DNA of 29,099 nucleotides from DASUMF01 sp040510575 (GTDB lineage: Bacteria > Actinomycetota > Acidimicrobiia > IMCC26256 > DASPTH01): NCBI GenBank assembly GCA_040510575.1, contig JBEVIU010000131.1, positions 1-29,099 on the forward strand, read 5' to 3'. Made by a program: the position numbers and the translations under genes. The notes below the pieces were generated by a model that searched no databases, was not told where the DNA came from, and saw nothing but the letters and a program-made list of their open reading frames with translations. Shown here in pieces: positions 17,334 through 25,228 of the stretch. Numbering within the stretch: the first letter of the stretch is position 1; each line of letters starts with the position of its first letter.

Positions 17334-18308
17334 CGCGAGAGCGGGGAGCACCTGCTCCTCGTAGAGGCGGAGGCACTCCCACGCCATCGCCGGGGGGATC
17401 CCTCCCACCATCGGGTGGAAGAACGCGAACGCGCCTTCTCCCATCCCGCGCAGTTCGTCGGCGTATGCATCCGGGGTGAGGATGCGGTACTGGCCGTCGG
17501 CGCGCACGCGCTCCGCGGTGGTGACCTTGTACGGCCCCTCGAGCCCGGCGTCGTCGAGCCAGGTGCCGTACGCGTTCGTCTCGTGGAGGAAGTAGGGCAC
17601 GAGCCGGGGCCACGCCTCGTCGGGATCCTCGGCGAGGAAGGTGGTGACCATCCCGCCCGGGTGCGTCGACGGTCCAGGGTCGGGCTTGCCGAGTCGTACG
17701 CACTCGTCGCGGTACGCAGGCCAGCAGTCGCCCGACACGGGGGCGAACCCGTCGGCGATGCGCGCCGCGCGTCGCGCGACCACATCGGATGACCCGCCGA
17801 GCACCAGCGGCGGACCTCCAGGTCGGTGGGGGACCGGGGTCACCTGCACGGTGCGGCCGCGGTACTCGAACGGCTCACCGGTCCACGCCTGTCGGAGCGT
17901 CTCGATCACTTCGGTGGTCCGGCGGCCGCGTTCGGCGATCGGCACCCCGAACATGTCGAACTCGTCGGCCACGTAGCCGCCGCCGAGCACGAGGTCGATG
18001 CGTCCCTCGCTCAGGCCGTCGAGCACGGCGATGTCCTCTGCCAGGCGCAGGGGGTCGTAGAACGGCGCGATCAATGCGCCGATCCCGATCCGCAGCGTGC
18101 TGGTCCGGGCGGCCACCGCGGCCGCGAACAGCAACGGGCTCGGCAGGTAGCCGTCGTCGGAGCCGTGGTGCTCCGACACGCTGACCGCGACGCCGTCGCG
18201 TTCGTCGGCCCACGCGGCCATGTCGAGCGCGGCGCGCAGCCGCTCCGACGAGGAGACGCCCGCGAACGCGGGGTTCCGCAGGTCGAAGCGCAGCGCGAGC
18301 ATCACCAT
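17331..18308 (-). CDS. LLM class flavin-dependent oxidoreductase
   Basis: This is a 325-aa member of the luciferase-like monooxygenase family (F420- or FMN-dependent). The fold signatures are AAWADERDGVAVSVSEHHGSD (strand with conserved SEHH), TSTLRIGIGALI, DPLRLAEDIAVLDGLSEGR and GRIDLVLGGGY, followed by FRYGRT-like FEYRGRTVQVTP and PPLVLGGSSDVVARRAAR. Length is normal. The start ATG at 18308 lacks a strong Shine-Dalgarno; an ATG two codons later is possible. It follows the amidohydrolase gene by 30 bp on the same strand and probably shares its promoter. Cofactor choice cannot be decided from sequence, although F420 is common in actinobacteria. Substrate unknown; pairing with an amidohydrolase suggests a ring- or hydroxyl-oxidising step. 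Confidence 0.93.
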   Translation of the reverse strand: MVMLALRFDLRNPAFAGVSSSERLRAALDMAAWADERDGVAVSVSEHHGSDDGYLPSPLLFAAAVAARTSTLRIGIGALIAPFYDPLRLAEDIAVLDGLSEGRIDLVLGGGYVADEFDMFGVPIAERGRRTTEVIETLRQAWTGEPFEYRGRTVQVTPVPHRPGGPPLVLGGSSDVVARRAARIADGFAPVSGDCWPAYRDECVRLGKPDPGPSTHPGGMVTTFLAEDPDEAWPRLVPYFLHETNAYGTWLDDAGLEGPYKVTTAERVRADGQYRILTPDAYADELRGMGEGAFAFFHPMVGGIPPAMAWECLRLYEEQVLPALA

Positions 18309-18338
18309 TCGTCGGGGCCCGCGGTCAGTCGAGTGGGG

Positions 18339-19577
18339 TCAGTCGATGCCGTAGAGCGCACGCGCGCTCTCGCTCGTGATCTCGCGCTTCTGGTCCTGGG
18401 TCAACCCGTCGATCGCCTCGGTGAGCTCCTCGGTGACGCCCGGGAACTTGGCGTCGGGGTGCGGGTAGTCGGACGCCCAGATGATGCGGTCGGCACCGCA
18501 CAGCGGCGAGTTGGCCGTGAACGCGAGCATCGACTCGTCGGGGTCGAAGCTGATCCAGCACTGCCGGCGGAAGTACTCCGACGGGAGCTGCTTGAGCCAC
18601 GGCACGTCCCAGCTGAACTTCTTCGCGTGGTGGTCGAGCCGTTCGAGCCACGGCACCAACCAGCCACCGTTCGCCTCGAGGAACATGAACTTCGCGCCGG
18701 GAAAGCGCTCGGCCACGCCACCGGAGGTGATGTAGCAGATCGCGCTCATCACGTCGACCGGGTTCGCGATGGCCTGGGTGAAGTAGATGGTGCCCATCAC
18801 CTGACCATCGGCCGCGGTGTGCGCGGCTTCGTACTCCTCGAGCGGGACGTAGCTGCCGTCCTGGTTCTGCGCGCGCCCGAGCTTGAGACCTTCGCACGCG
18901 CCCGGCAGGTCGGGCGCGAGGAACGGGTGGAACGCGACGGGGAGCTCCGTGTCCTGCAGCGCGGCCCAGATCGGGTCGTACACCGGGTCGTTGAAGTACC
19001 GCCAGTCGATCGCGGGGTTCGGCCGCATGAAGACCGAGACCATCCCCGGGAGCTCGGCGACATGCTTGATCTCTTCGACCACCGCGGGGACGTCGCCCGG
19101 CTCGTGGATCGGCGGCAGCGCGCCCGCGCCGAACAGGCGACCCTGCCCCTCGGTCAGGTGCGACGCGCACCAGTCGTTGTACGCGCGCGCCTGCACTCGC
19201 CCGAACTCGACGTCATGCAGGCTCTGGAGGCCGAGCATGAAGGTCGGGTAGAGCACCGACAGCTCGATGCCGTCGGTGTCGAGGTCCTGGAGTCGCAACG
19301 ACGCGGTCCAACCCGACGGTCGCGTCTCGAGGTACTGCAGCTCACCTTTGCGTACGCGGTCGACGTCCTCGTCGGAGAACCCTGCGGTGCCGGCGAGGCC
19401 GTTCGCAGGCGTCCGGCTGCCGTTGTAGACGATCCACTCGCGGCCGTCGGCGTCCTGTTCGACGTGCCAGATGCGGTCGCGGTACTTCTCCGGGGCGAAG
19501 TCGAGCATTCCCGTCGGGTGCTCGAGGATGTGCCCGTCGGAGTCGATGTAGCGCAGCGTCGCGTCGGTTGCAGTCAT
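18339..19577 (-). CDS. Amidohydrolase_2 family metal-dependent hydrolase/decarboxylase (copy A)
   Basis: This is a 412-aa TIM-barrel protein of the ACMSD-like Amidohydrolase_2 family, whose members hydrolyse or decarboxylate ring and chain acids. The metal-site motif near the N-terminus is DSDGHILEHP (D14, H16, E19), a one-His version of the usual DxHxH; FHPFLAPDLPG carries the strand-5-type His; EANGGWLVPWLERLDHH and the terminal SDYPHPDAKFPG (D370) complete the expected pocket. Start ATG is preceded by GGGGGG. A close paralogue lies inverted at 25229-26440. Promoter elements TTGCTG-17-TAGGGT with an overlapping operator lie about 55-90 bp upstream. Likely co-transcribed with the LLM gene. 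Specific reaction unknown. Confidence 0.92.
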   Translation of the reverse strand: MTATDATLRYIDSDGHILEHPTGMLDFAPEKYRDRIWHVEQDADGREWIVYNGSRTPANGLAGTAGFSDEDVDRVRKGELQYLETRPSGWTASLRLQDLDTDGIELSVLYPTFMLGLQSLHDVEFGRVQARAYNDWCASHLTEGQGRLFGAGALPPIHEPGDVPAVVEEIKHVAELPGMVSVFMRPNPAIDWRYFNDPVYDPIWAALQDTELPVAFHPFLAPDLPGACEGLKLGRAQNQDGSYVPLEEYEAAHTAADGQVMGTIYFTQAIANPVDVMSAICYITSGGVAERFPGAKFMFLEANGGWLVPWLERLDHHAKKFSWDVPWLKQLPSEYFRRQCWISFDPDESMLAFTANSPLCGADRIIWASDYPHPDAKFPGVTEELTEAIDGLTQDQKREITSESARALYGID

Positions 19578-19631
19578 TGGTTCCCCCCAAGGATCGCCGG
19601 TTCCCGGCCGCCAGTTTCCGGTCGCGGATTC

Positions 19632-19666
19632 ACCCTAACGAGACGCCCGTAAAACAGCAAGCTATT
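19632..19666 (-). promoter_or_regulatory. Promoter with overlapping operator, upstream of amidohydrolase copy A
   Basis: On the minus strand, TTGCTG (19655-19660) and TAGGGT (19632-19637) are separated by exactly 17 bp, fitting -35 and -10 boxes, with a leader of roughly 48 nt to the ATG at 19577. The -35 box sits inside the operator-like palindrome AATAGC-TT-GCTGTT (19653-19666), one base off the symmetric form. Binding there would block RNA polymerase, suggesting repression. The palindrome matches sites at 21014, 25162 and 28694. Confidence 0.6.
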
Positions 19667-19683
19667 TGGCTTGTCGCTCGCCG

Positions 19684-20946
19684 TCAGCTGGCCTGATCTG
19701 CGAGCTCGTAGCGCGCGCGCCACTCGTGCTTCGAACGAATCGTCGTGTCGACGTCGGGTGACATCGACCGCAGTGCGGCCACCGTTGCGTCGGAGCGCGA
19801 GATGTGCTGGAACGCGTCCCAGCCGAAGAAGCGACACGTGTTCTGCCACGTGATCTTGTGCATCTCGTCGTCGCTGCAGCCCGCGGCCGAGAGCTCGGCG
19901 TGCACGAACTCGGGCGCCTCGGGAAAGATCGAGTCGGAGTGGGGGTAGTCGCACTCCCAAGCGATGATGTCGATGCCGATGTCGTCGCGGATCTTCAGCG
20001 CGGCCGGGTCGGTCACGTAGCACGCGAGCGAGTGCTCGCGGAAGATGTCGCTCGGCAACTTGTCGCCGAAGTCGTGTCCGAGCCACGTCTGGTTCGTGTA
20101 GTGCCGATCGCAGCGGTTCAGGTAGAAGGGGATCCACCCGATGCCGGCTTCGGACCACGCCACCTTGAGGTCGGGGTAGTTGTGGAACGCCGGTCCCCAC
20201 AAGAGGTCTTGCGCGGCGAGGGTCGACACCTGGGTCGCGAGGATGATCAGGTTGTCGATCGGGCCGTCCGGCGAACCGTTGATCGCGGCGAAGCCCTGCC
20301 CGATGTGCAGGCACATCACCACCTGCTCTTCCGACGCGGCACGGAAGAAGGGATCCCAGTAGTCGAGGTTGTGGTAGCTCGGGATCCCTTGGATGTGCGG
20401 CAGCTCCGGCAGTGTCATCGCGCGGCACCCCTTGCTCGCGACGCGGCGAACCTCGGCCGCGAGCGCGTCGGGGTCCCACACGGGCGGGATCGCCAGCGGG
20501 ATGAAGCGTCCCGGATGCGACGCCGCCCACTCGTCGATGTGCCAGTCGTTGTAGGCCTGGGTCATCACGAGCGCGAGGTCCTTGTCGGCGCTCTGCTGGA
20601 AGAAGCCGCCGCTGAAGCCGGCGAACGAGGGGAAGCACATCGACGCGAGGATGCCGTTGTGGTTCATGTCGCGGACGCGCTCGTCGACGTCGTAGGCGCC
20701 GGGGCGCATCTCCGCGTACGTGGTCGGGTCGAGACCCCAGTCCTCCTTGGGCCAACCCACCACTGCGTTGAGCCCGACCGAGCCGCTCTCCGCGCCCTGG
20801 AACTGCCACCGTTCCATGCCCTGCTCGTTCACGACGCTGCGCGGGGCCTCGTCGCGCCACTTCTCCGGCACGTGGCGCTCGAACATGTCGCGCGGCTCGA
20901 TCACGTGGTCGTCGATGCTCACCAGGATCATGTCGTCGACGTTCAT
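19684..20946 (-). CDS. Amidohydrolase_2 family metal-dependent hydrolase/decarboxylase (divergent paralogue B)
   Basis: This is a 420-aa Amidohydrolase_2 protein more distant from the other two copies. I chose ATG 20946, with GGGGGAG 6 nt upstream; an ATG at 21012 would add a low-complexity leader overlapping the promoter. Motifs: SIDDHVIEPRDMFERHVP (H14, E17), VMCLHIGQGF, and WECDYPHSDSIFPEAPEF (D333). The DDHVIEP form is typical of the actinobacterial branch of this family, found beside terpenoid, steroid or aromatic CoA catabolism genes. It ends 107 bp before the start of copy A on the same strand, but a separate promoter lies between them. It is divergent from the SDR pair, with an operator-like palindrome in the shared spacer. 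Confidence 0.92.
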   Translation of the reverse strand: MNVDDMILVSIDDHVIEPRDMFERHVPEKWRDEAPRSVVNEQGMERWQFQGAESGSVGLNAVVGWPKEDWGLDPTTYAEMRPGAYDVDERVRDMNHNGILASMCFPSFAGFSGGFFQQSADKDLALVMTQAYNDWHIDEWAASHPGRFIPLAIPPVWDPDALAAEVRRVASKGCRAMTLPELPHIQGIPSYHNLDYWDPFFRAASEEQVVMCLHIGQGFAAINGSPDGPIDNLIILATQVSTLAAQDLLWGPAFHNYPDLKVAWSEAGIGWIPFYLNRCDRHYTNQTWLGHDFGDKLPSDIFREHSLACYVTDPAALKIRDDIGIDIIAWECDYPHSDSIFPEAPEFVHAELSAAGCSDDEMHKITWQNTCRFFGWDAFQHISRSDATVAALRSMSPDVDTTIRSKHEWRARYELADQAS

Positions 20947-21013
20947 GGAGCTCTCCCCCGGTCGCGGCGCGCTGGTCGAGTTGCACGGAGCTCGCGCCCG
21001 GGCGAGCCCCACT

Positions 21014-21027
21014 AATCGCTAGCTATT
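21014..21027. promoter_or_regulatory. Operator-like palindrome AATCGC-TA-GCTATT in divergent spacer
   Basis: This 14-bp inverted repeat (one mismatch) lies 68 bp above the amidohydrolase B start on the minus strand and 73 bp above the SDR start on the plus strand. It matches sites at 19653, 25162 and 28694. TATTCT at 21024-21029 could serve as a plus-strand -10 box, although I see no good -35. One bound regulator could control both divergent transcripts. Confidence 0.6.
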
Positions 21028-21100
21028 CTCTGCCCCGCCCGCCCGGGGGGCAAGTCACGGGTGCCGTGACCACAGGCGTTCGACACCGAGGGGTCCTGAC

Positions 21101-21880
21101 ATGGCGTTCACCATCGAGCTCGATGGCCGCAAGGCACTGGTCACCGGCGCGGGTCAGGGAGTTGGTCGCGGCATCGCGAGAGCCTTGGCGAGCGCGGGAG
21201 CGCACGTGGTGGTGAACGACTTCGTCGCCGAGCGGGCCGAGACGGTTGCCGCCGAGATCGCCGCGGAAGGCGGCGTCGCCGAGCCGATCGCCTTCGACGT
21301 GACCGACTACGAGGCGGTCATGGCTGCCGTCCGCGCGCTCGGTCCGTTCGACATCCTCGTCAACAACGCCGGGAACGCGGGCACCGAGGGCTTCAACTTC
21401 GCGCCGTTCGCCGAGAGCGAGCCGGCCGACTGGGAGCGCTACTTCGGCGTGAACCTCTACGGGGTGATGCACTGCACGCGCGCAGTGCTCCCGGGAATGA
21501 TCGAACGCGCCGAGGGGCGCGTCGTGACGATCGTGTCCGACGCGGGGCGCTGGGGTGAGCCGTACCTGGGCGCGTACGCAGCCGCCAAGGCGGGCGCCGC
21601 CGCGCTCACTCGTGCGCTCGCGCGTGAAGTCGGTCGCCACGGCATCACGTTGAACAACATCGCGCTCGGATCGATCGACAGTTCGGAAGACGCCGCGACG
21701 CGTGAGCTCACCGGTGAGGCAGCCGAGCGTCACAAGAAGCAGATGCGCAGCTACATCATCCGGCGCTTCGGTCGACCCGACGACATCGCGGGGTTGGTTA
21801 CGTTCCTGGCCAGTCCGATGTCGTCGTGGATCACGGGGCAGACCTACCCCGTGAACGGCGGCTACACCGTGAACCAATGA
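21101..21880 (+). CDS. SDR family oxidoreductase (3-oxoacyl/hydroxyacyl dehydrogenase-like)
   Basis: This is a 259-aa classical short-chain dehydrogenase. The Rossmann motif is VTGAGQGVGRGIA, followed by DILVNNAGNAG, the catalytic S146 in IVSDAG, and Y159/K163 in YAAAK, spaced as expected. The C-terminal ITGQTYPVNGGYTVNQ is typical of FabG-like and multifunctional beta-oxidation SDRs. Asp at the end of strand 2 (VVVNDF) leans toward NAD(H) rather than NADP(H). Start is the ATG at 21101. It overlaps the next SDR by ATGA and is divergent from amidohydrolase B. Likely oxidises a hydroxyacyl-CoA or cyclic alcohol intermediate; substrate not determinable. Confidence 0.94.
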   Translation: MAFTIELDGRKALVTGAGQGVGRGIARALASAGAHVVVNDFVAERAETVAAEIAAEGGVAEPIAFDVTDYEAVMAAVRALGPFDILVNNAGNAGTEGFNFAPFAESEPADWERYFGVNLYGVMHCTRAVLPGMIERAEGRVVTIVSDAGRWGEPYLGAYAAAKAGAAALTRALAREVGRHGITLNNIALGSIDSSEDAATRELTGEAAERHKKQMRSYIIRRFGRPDDIAGLVTFLASPMSSWITGQTYPVNGGYTVNQ

Positions 21881-22680
21881 ACGGCGGAACGGTCGAGGCG
21901 GATGCTCGGGTCGATGTCGTGGTCGGGGCGGGCTCCGGAATGGGAGCGGCGGCCGCGGCCGCGCTCGGGAGCGGACGCCACCTCGTGCTGGCGGATCGGG
22001 ATCGCGCCGCACTCGAGCGGGTCGGCGCAACCTTCGGCGAACGCGTCGAGTGCATCGTGTGCGACCTGACCGACCCGGCCGATGTCGCGCGCCTCGCCGC
22101 GCGCATCCCGGTGCTCGGTTCGCTCGTGGTGACCGCGGGGTTGTCGCCGACGATGGCGGACGGTGAGCGGATCTTCGCGGTGAACCTCGTCGGAATGGCT
22201 CGCCTGCTGGAAGCGCTCGACGGGTCGGTCACCGATGGTTCGGCTGCCGTGTGCTTCGCGTCGATCGCCGGTCACGGGATCACGCCGCCCGACGCGGTCG
22301 TCGCCGCGCTCGACGATCCCCTTGCTCCAGCGTTGCTCGAGCGGCTGCGCGACGCCGGTGTCGATCCGGCGGACCCGGGGTCTGCCTACGGGCTGTCGAA
22401 GCTCGGTGTGATCCGCCTGGTCCGCCGATTGGCGACCAGCTGGGGCCGTCGCGGTGCTCGAGTGCTCTCGCTGTCGCCCGGCATCATCGACACGCCGATG
22501 GGGCGCCAGGAGCTCGAGCAGCAACCCATGATGGGGCCCATGATCGAGCTCGTCGGTCGGATGGGCCGGCCCGGCGAGCTCGCGGCGGTCGCCGCGTTCC
22601 TCGTGTCGGACGGCGCGTCGTTCATGAACGGTTGCGACGTGCTCGTCGACGGTGGCTTCATGGCGGCGACGAGCACCTGA
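21877..22680 (+). CDS. SDR family oxidoreductase (3-alpha-HSD-like subgroup)
   Basis: This is a 267-aa SDR, translationally coupled to the previous gene by an ATGA overlap. The cofactor motif is VVGAGSGMGAAAA; the second strand ends LVLADRD (Asp, NAD-type). The usual NNAG is replaced by VTAGLSPTM. The active site is S129 in CFASIAGHG with Y171 and K175 in AYGLSKLGV, separated by a long insert (PDAVVAALDDPLAPALLE and on). This layout matches the 3-alpha-HSD/carbonyl reductase subgroup rather than FabG. The tail MNGCDVLVDGGFMAAT is canonical. Two different SDRs made as a coupled pair suggests either sequential oxidations or a heteromeric enzyme; neither can be shown here. Confidence 0.92.
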   Translation: MNGGTVEADARVDVVVGAGSGMGAAAAAALGSGRHLVLADRDRAALERVGATFGERVECIVCDLTDPADVARLAARIPVLGSLVVTAGLSPTMADGERIFAVNLVGMARLLEALDGSVTDGSAAVCFASIAGHGITPPDAVVAALDDPLAPALLERLRDAGVDPADPGSAYGLSKLGVIRLVRRLATSWGRRGARVLSLSPGIIDTPMGRQELEQQPMMGPMIELVGRMGRPGELAAVAAFLVSDGASFMNGCDVLVDGGFMAATST

Positions 22681-22709
22681 CGAGTCGGGCCGAGAGATTC
22701 GGTGAGCGC

Positions 22710-25088
22710 TCAGACGGGCCACGCGTAGTCGTCGTCGGGCCAGCTGATGACGGCGTCGTCGCGCAGGGCATCGACCGCCGCGTCCGAGTAACCGAGCTCC
22801 GCCATCAGGTCGCGCGTGTGCTGCCCGACCATCGGCGCGGCGCGCGAGGGCGCGCCGGGAGTGTCGGAGAAGGTGATCAGGTTGCCGAACTGGCGAACCG
22901 TCCCGAGCAGTGGATGCTCGTACTCGGCGACCAGGCCCAGACGCTCGAGCTCGCTGTCGAACAGGATGGTCTCGCCGTCGCCGGTGTCGACCGACACCTC
23001 CGACGGTACGCCCGCGGCGTCGAGCGCTCGGCGCCAGTTCGTGGCGAAGTCGGTGGCGAAGGCGGCTTCGAGCTCCCGCGTGAGCTCGTCGCGATGTACC
23101 TCCCGTGCCGCGCGGGTCGCGAAACGCTCGTCGGCGATCAGCTCCGGACGTCGGATCACCGTGCACAGCGGCTGCCAGTGCTGTTCGAGCACGGCCGCGA
23201 GTTGGAGCCAGCCGTCGGACGTCTCGTAGAGCCGATAGAGGGCATCGAGGCCCAGCTGCGCGGTGTCGAGCTCCGGGCGGGGAGAGGGTGTGCCGTCGGG
23301 GCCGAGCCATGCGTCGGCGGTGTAGAGCTGCGCGCCGTGGAGCAGCGATGCCCACATCGACTGACCCTCACCGGTCTTGGTGCGGTGCGAGAGCGCGATC
23401 AGCATCGCCAGCACCGAGGGCATCGCGGCGGCGACGTCGCCGTGCCCGTAGCGGTACCAGAGCGGTGGACTGCCGGCGGCGACGGGTCCCTGCTCCCACT
23501 CGATCCCGCTGGCGGCCTGCGCGAGCGGGTCGAGGCCACCCATGTGCGAGAGCGGCCCCGTCGCGCCGTACATGAAGTTGTTGCAGTAGAGGATGTCGTC
23601 GCGCACCGCCTTGCACTGCTCGTAACCGATGCCCAGACGATCGGCCGTGCCTTGCGTCATGTTGTGGTGCACCATGTCGGCCGTCGCGACGAGCTTCAGC
23701 GCGATCTCCAGTCCCTCCGGTCGCTTCAGGTCGATCGCGATGTCGCGCTTGCCGCGTTGACAACCCATGAACGATCCGACCACTTGACCGCGCATCCCGT
23801 CGCCGCGGATCGGCTCGACCTTGATCACGTCGGCTCCGAGGTCGGCGAGGAGCATCGGGCCGAACGGACCGGCGAGGAACTGGCCGAAGTCGATCACGCG
23901 CAGGCCTGCGAGCGGACCCGGGCCGTCGGCGTCACGTCGCGTGGCGTTGCGAACCGGAGGCAACGCGTCGGCCTTCGCGCCGAGTGCGCCGAGCCCGCCG
24001 AGCACTTCGTCGTTGTGAGCGCCGGCACGCGGTTGCGGGCCCTTCACCGCGCCCGGAGTTCCCTCGAGGAAGATGGTCATTCCGAGCTGGGTCGTCGCGC
24101 CGAGATCCGGATCGTCGACCTGCACGACTGATCCGGTGGCGATCAGCTGCGGATGATCGAAGCGTTCGTGGGGCGCGACGATCGCTTCCGCGCCGAGCCC
24201 TGCCTCGTGGTACTCGCGGACGAGGTCGTCACGGTCGCGGCGAAGGAACGCATCGCGCTTCGCACTCTCGTACGCGGCGCGTTCGTCGGGGGGCAGCTGG
24301 AACATCTCCATGAACGTCAGATCGGGGATGCCGAGGATCGAGGCTTCGCTGCGCGACGGCGCGATGCCCGCGGTGGTTGCGGCGTGGATCCATTGCCGGT
24401 TCGCGCACTCGAAGATCGAGCCCTGGTGCACCCCTGGCGGATGGCTCTTCGGCAACAGGAACTGCCCTCGGTCGGTCCAGTTCCAGTTCTGGGTCGTCAG
24501 CGACAGGACCCCCTGGAGGAGTGAGACCTCCACGTGCTGGCCGCGGCCGGTGCCCTCACGCGCGTGCAGCGCCGCCATGATGCCGATCGGAACGAGGAAC
24601 GACGCCGCGAGGCTGGCGACCGGGCTGTGGAGGAAGACCGGCCCGGGTCGGAACGACGGCGTCTCCCAGTGTTGACCGGTGCGCGCGTGGACCAACGCCT
24701 CGTATCCGGGACGGTGTTGATAGTGCGTGCCGGTTGGCCACGCAGGAACCGAGCAGTAGACCAGCTGTCCGAAGCGTTCGCCGAGCTCCTCGTAGCTCAG
24801 GCCGAGCGACGCCATGGTGCCGGGGGAGAAGGCTTCGACGAGCACGTCAGCCGACGCGCACAGCGCGAGGAACGAGGCGCGCCCGTCGGGCTCGGTGAGG
24901 TCGAGCGCGACGGAGCGCCGGCTGCGCCCGTAGACGGTCGAGCTCGCGAGCTCACGGTCCGGGCTCCCGCCCGGCGGTTCGATCTTGACGACGTCGGCGC
25001 CGTGCTCCGCGAGGGGCAACACGCCGAGGGGGCCCGCGATCCCGGTGCTCAGATCGAGGACACGAAGCCCTGCGAGTGCCTGCGTCAT
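22710..25088 (-). CDS. Double-length CaiB/BaiF CoA-transferase (two fused family III domains)
   Basis: This 792-aa protein is about twice the family's usual length and contains two complete domains: residues about 1-370 (LAGLRVLDLSTGIAGPLG, AEHGADVVKIEPPGG) and about 395-790 (LAGLRVIDFGQFLAGPFG, ADLGADVIKVEP). The second domain keeps the catalytic Asp in GHGDVAAAMPS (D551). By alignment to the region before AALHARE, the first domain has Ser159 there (PVASLAAS), so it may be non-catalytic. Family III enzymes work as interlocked dimers, and a fusion mimics such a dimer with one working site. The start ATG at 25088 is divergent from amidohydrolase copy C with an operator-like palindrome between. 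Substrates unknown. Confidence 0.93.
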   Translation of the reverse strand: MTQALAGLRVLDLSTGIAGPLGVLPLAEHGADVVKIEPPGGSPDRELASSTVYGRSRRSVALDLTEPDGRASFLALCASADVLVEAFSPGTMASLGLSYEELGERFGQLVYCSVPAWPTGTHYQHRPGYEALVHARTGQHWETPSFRPGPVFLHSPVASLAASFLVPIGIMAALHAREGTGRGQHVEVSLLQGVLSLTTQNWNWTDRGQFLLPKSHPPGVHQGSIFECANRQWIHAATTAGIAPSRSEASILGIPDLTFMEMFQLPPDERAAYESAKRDAFLRRDRDDLVREYHEAGLGAEAIVAPHERFDHPQLIATGSVVQVDDPDLGATTQLGMTIFLEGTPGAVKGPQPRAGAHNDEVLGGLGALGAKADALPPVRNATRRDADGPGPLAGLRVIDFGQFLAGPFGPMLLADLGADVIKVEPIRGDGMRGQVVGSFMGCQRGKRDIAIDLKRPEGLEIALKLVATADMVHHNMTQGTADRLGIGYEQCKAVRDDILYCNNFMYGATGPLSHMGGLDPLAQAASGIEWEQGPVAAGSPPLWYRYGHGDVAAAMPSVLAMLIALSHRTKTGEGQSMWASLLHGAQLYTADAWLGPDGTPSPRPELDTAQLGLDALYRLYETSDGWLQLAAVLEQHWQPLCTVIRRPELIADERFATRAAREVHRDELTRELEAAFATDFATNWRRALDAAGVPSEVSVDTGDGETILFDSELERLGLVAEYEHPLLGTVRQFGNLITFSDTPGAPSRAAPMVGQHTRDLMAELGYSDAAVDALRDDAVISWPDDDYAWPV

Positions 25089-25150
25089 CCCAGCCCCCTG
25101 ACCGACGACGGGTGGAGCCGCGTTGCACCCGCGTCGGTGCTCGGCTCCGT

Positions 25151-25179
25151 TTGACCCGCAAAATAGCGGGCGATTATCG
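25151..25179 (+). promoter_or_regulatory. Divergent promoter with operator-like palindrome AATAGC-GG-GCGATT
   Basis: The palindrome spans 25162-25175 (one mismatch). On the plus strand TTGACC (25151-25156) is followed after 17 bp by TTATCG (25174-25179), placing the palindrome inside the promoter of amidohydrolase copy C. On the minus strand the same arm supplies TATTTT as a possible -10 for the CoA-transferase, 74 bp upstream of its ATG. Sites at 19653, 21014 and 28694 share the sequence. Confidence 0.6.
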
Positions 25180-25228
25180 TGCGCGCCCCAGGCGACTGCC
25201 AGGCCGGCGATTGCAGGAGGTGTCGAAC

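Noticed and set aside
15509..17785. A 758-codon antisense open frame across the aldehyde dehydrogenase.
   Set aside because: It is the composition shadow of the ALDH gene and has no recognisable motif; it also crosses the strong hairpin at 17302-17333.
22681..22709. Hairpin between the convergent SDR and double CoA-transferase (CCGA-GAGAT-TCGG).
   Set aside because: The stem is only 4 bp with no T-tract, which is not enough to call a terminator.
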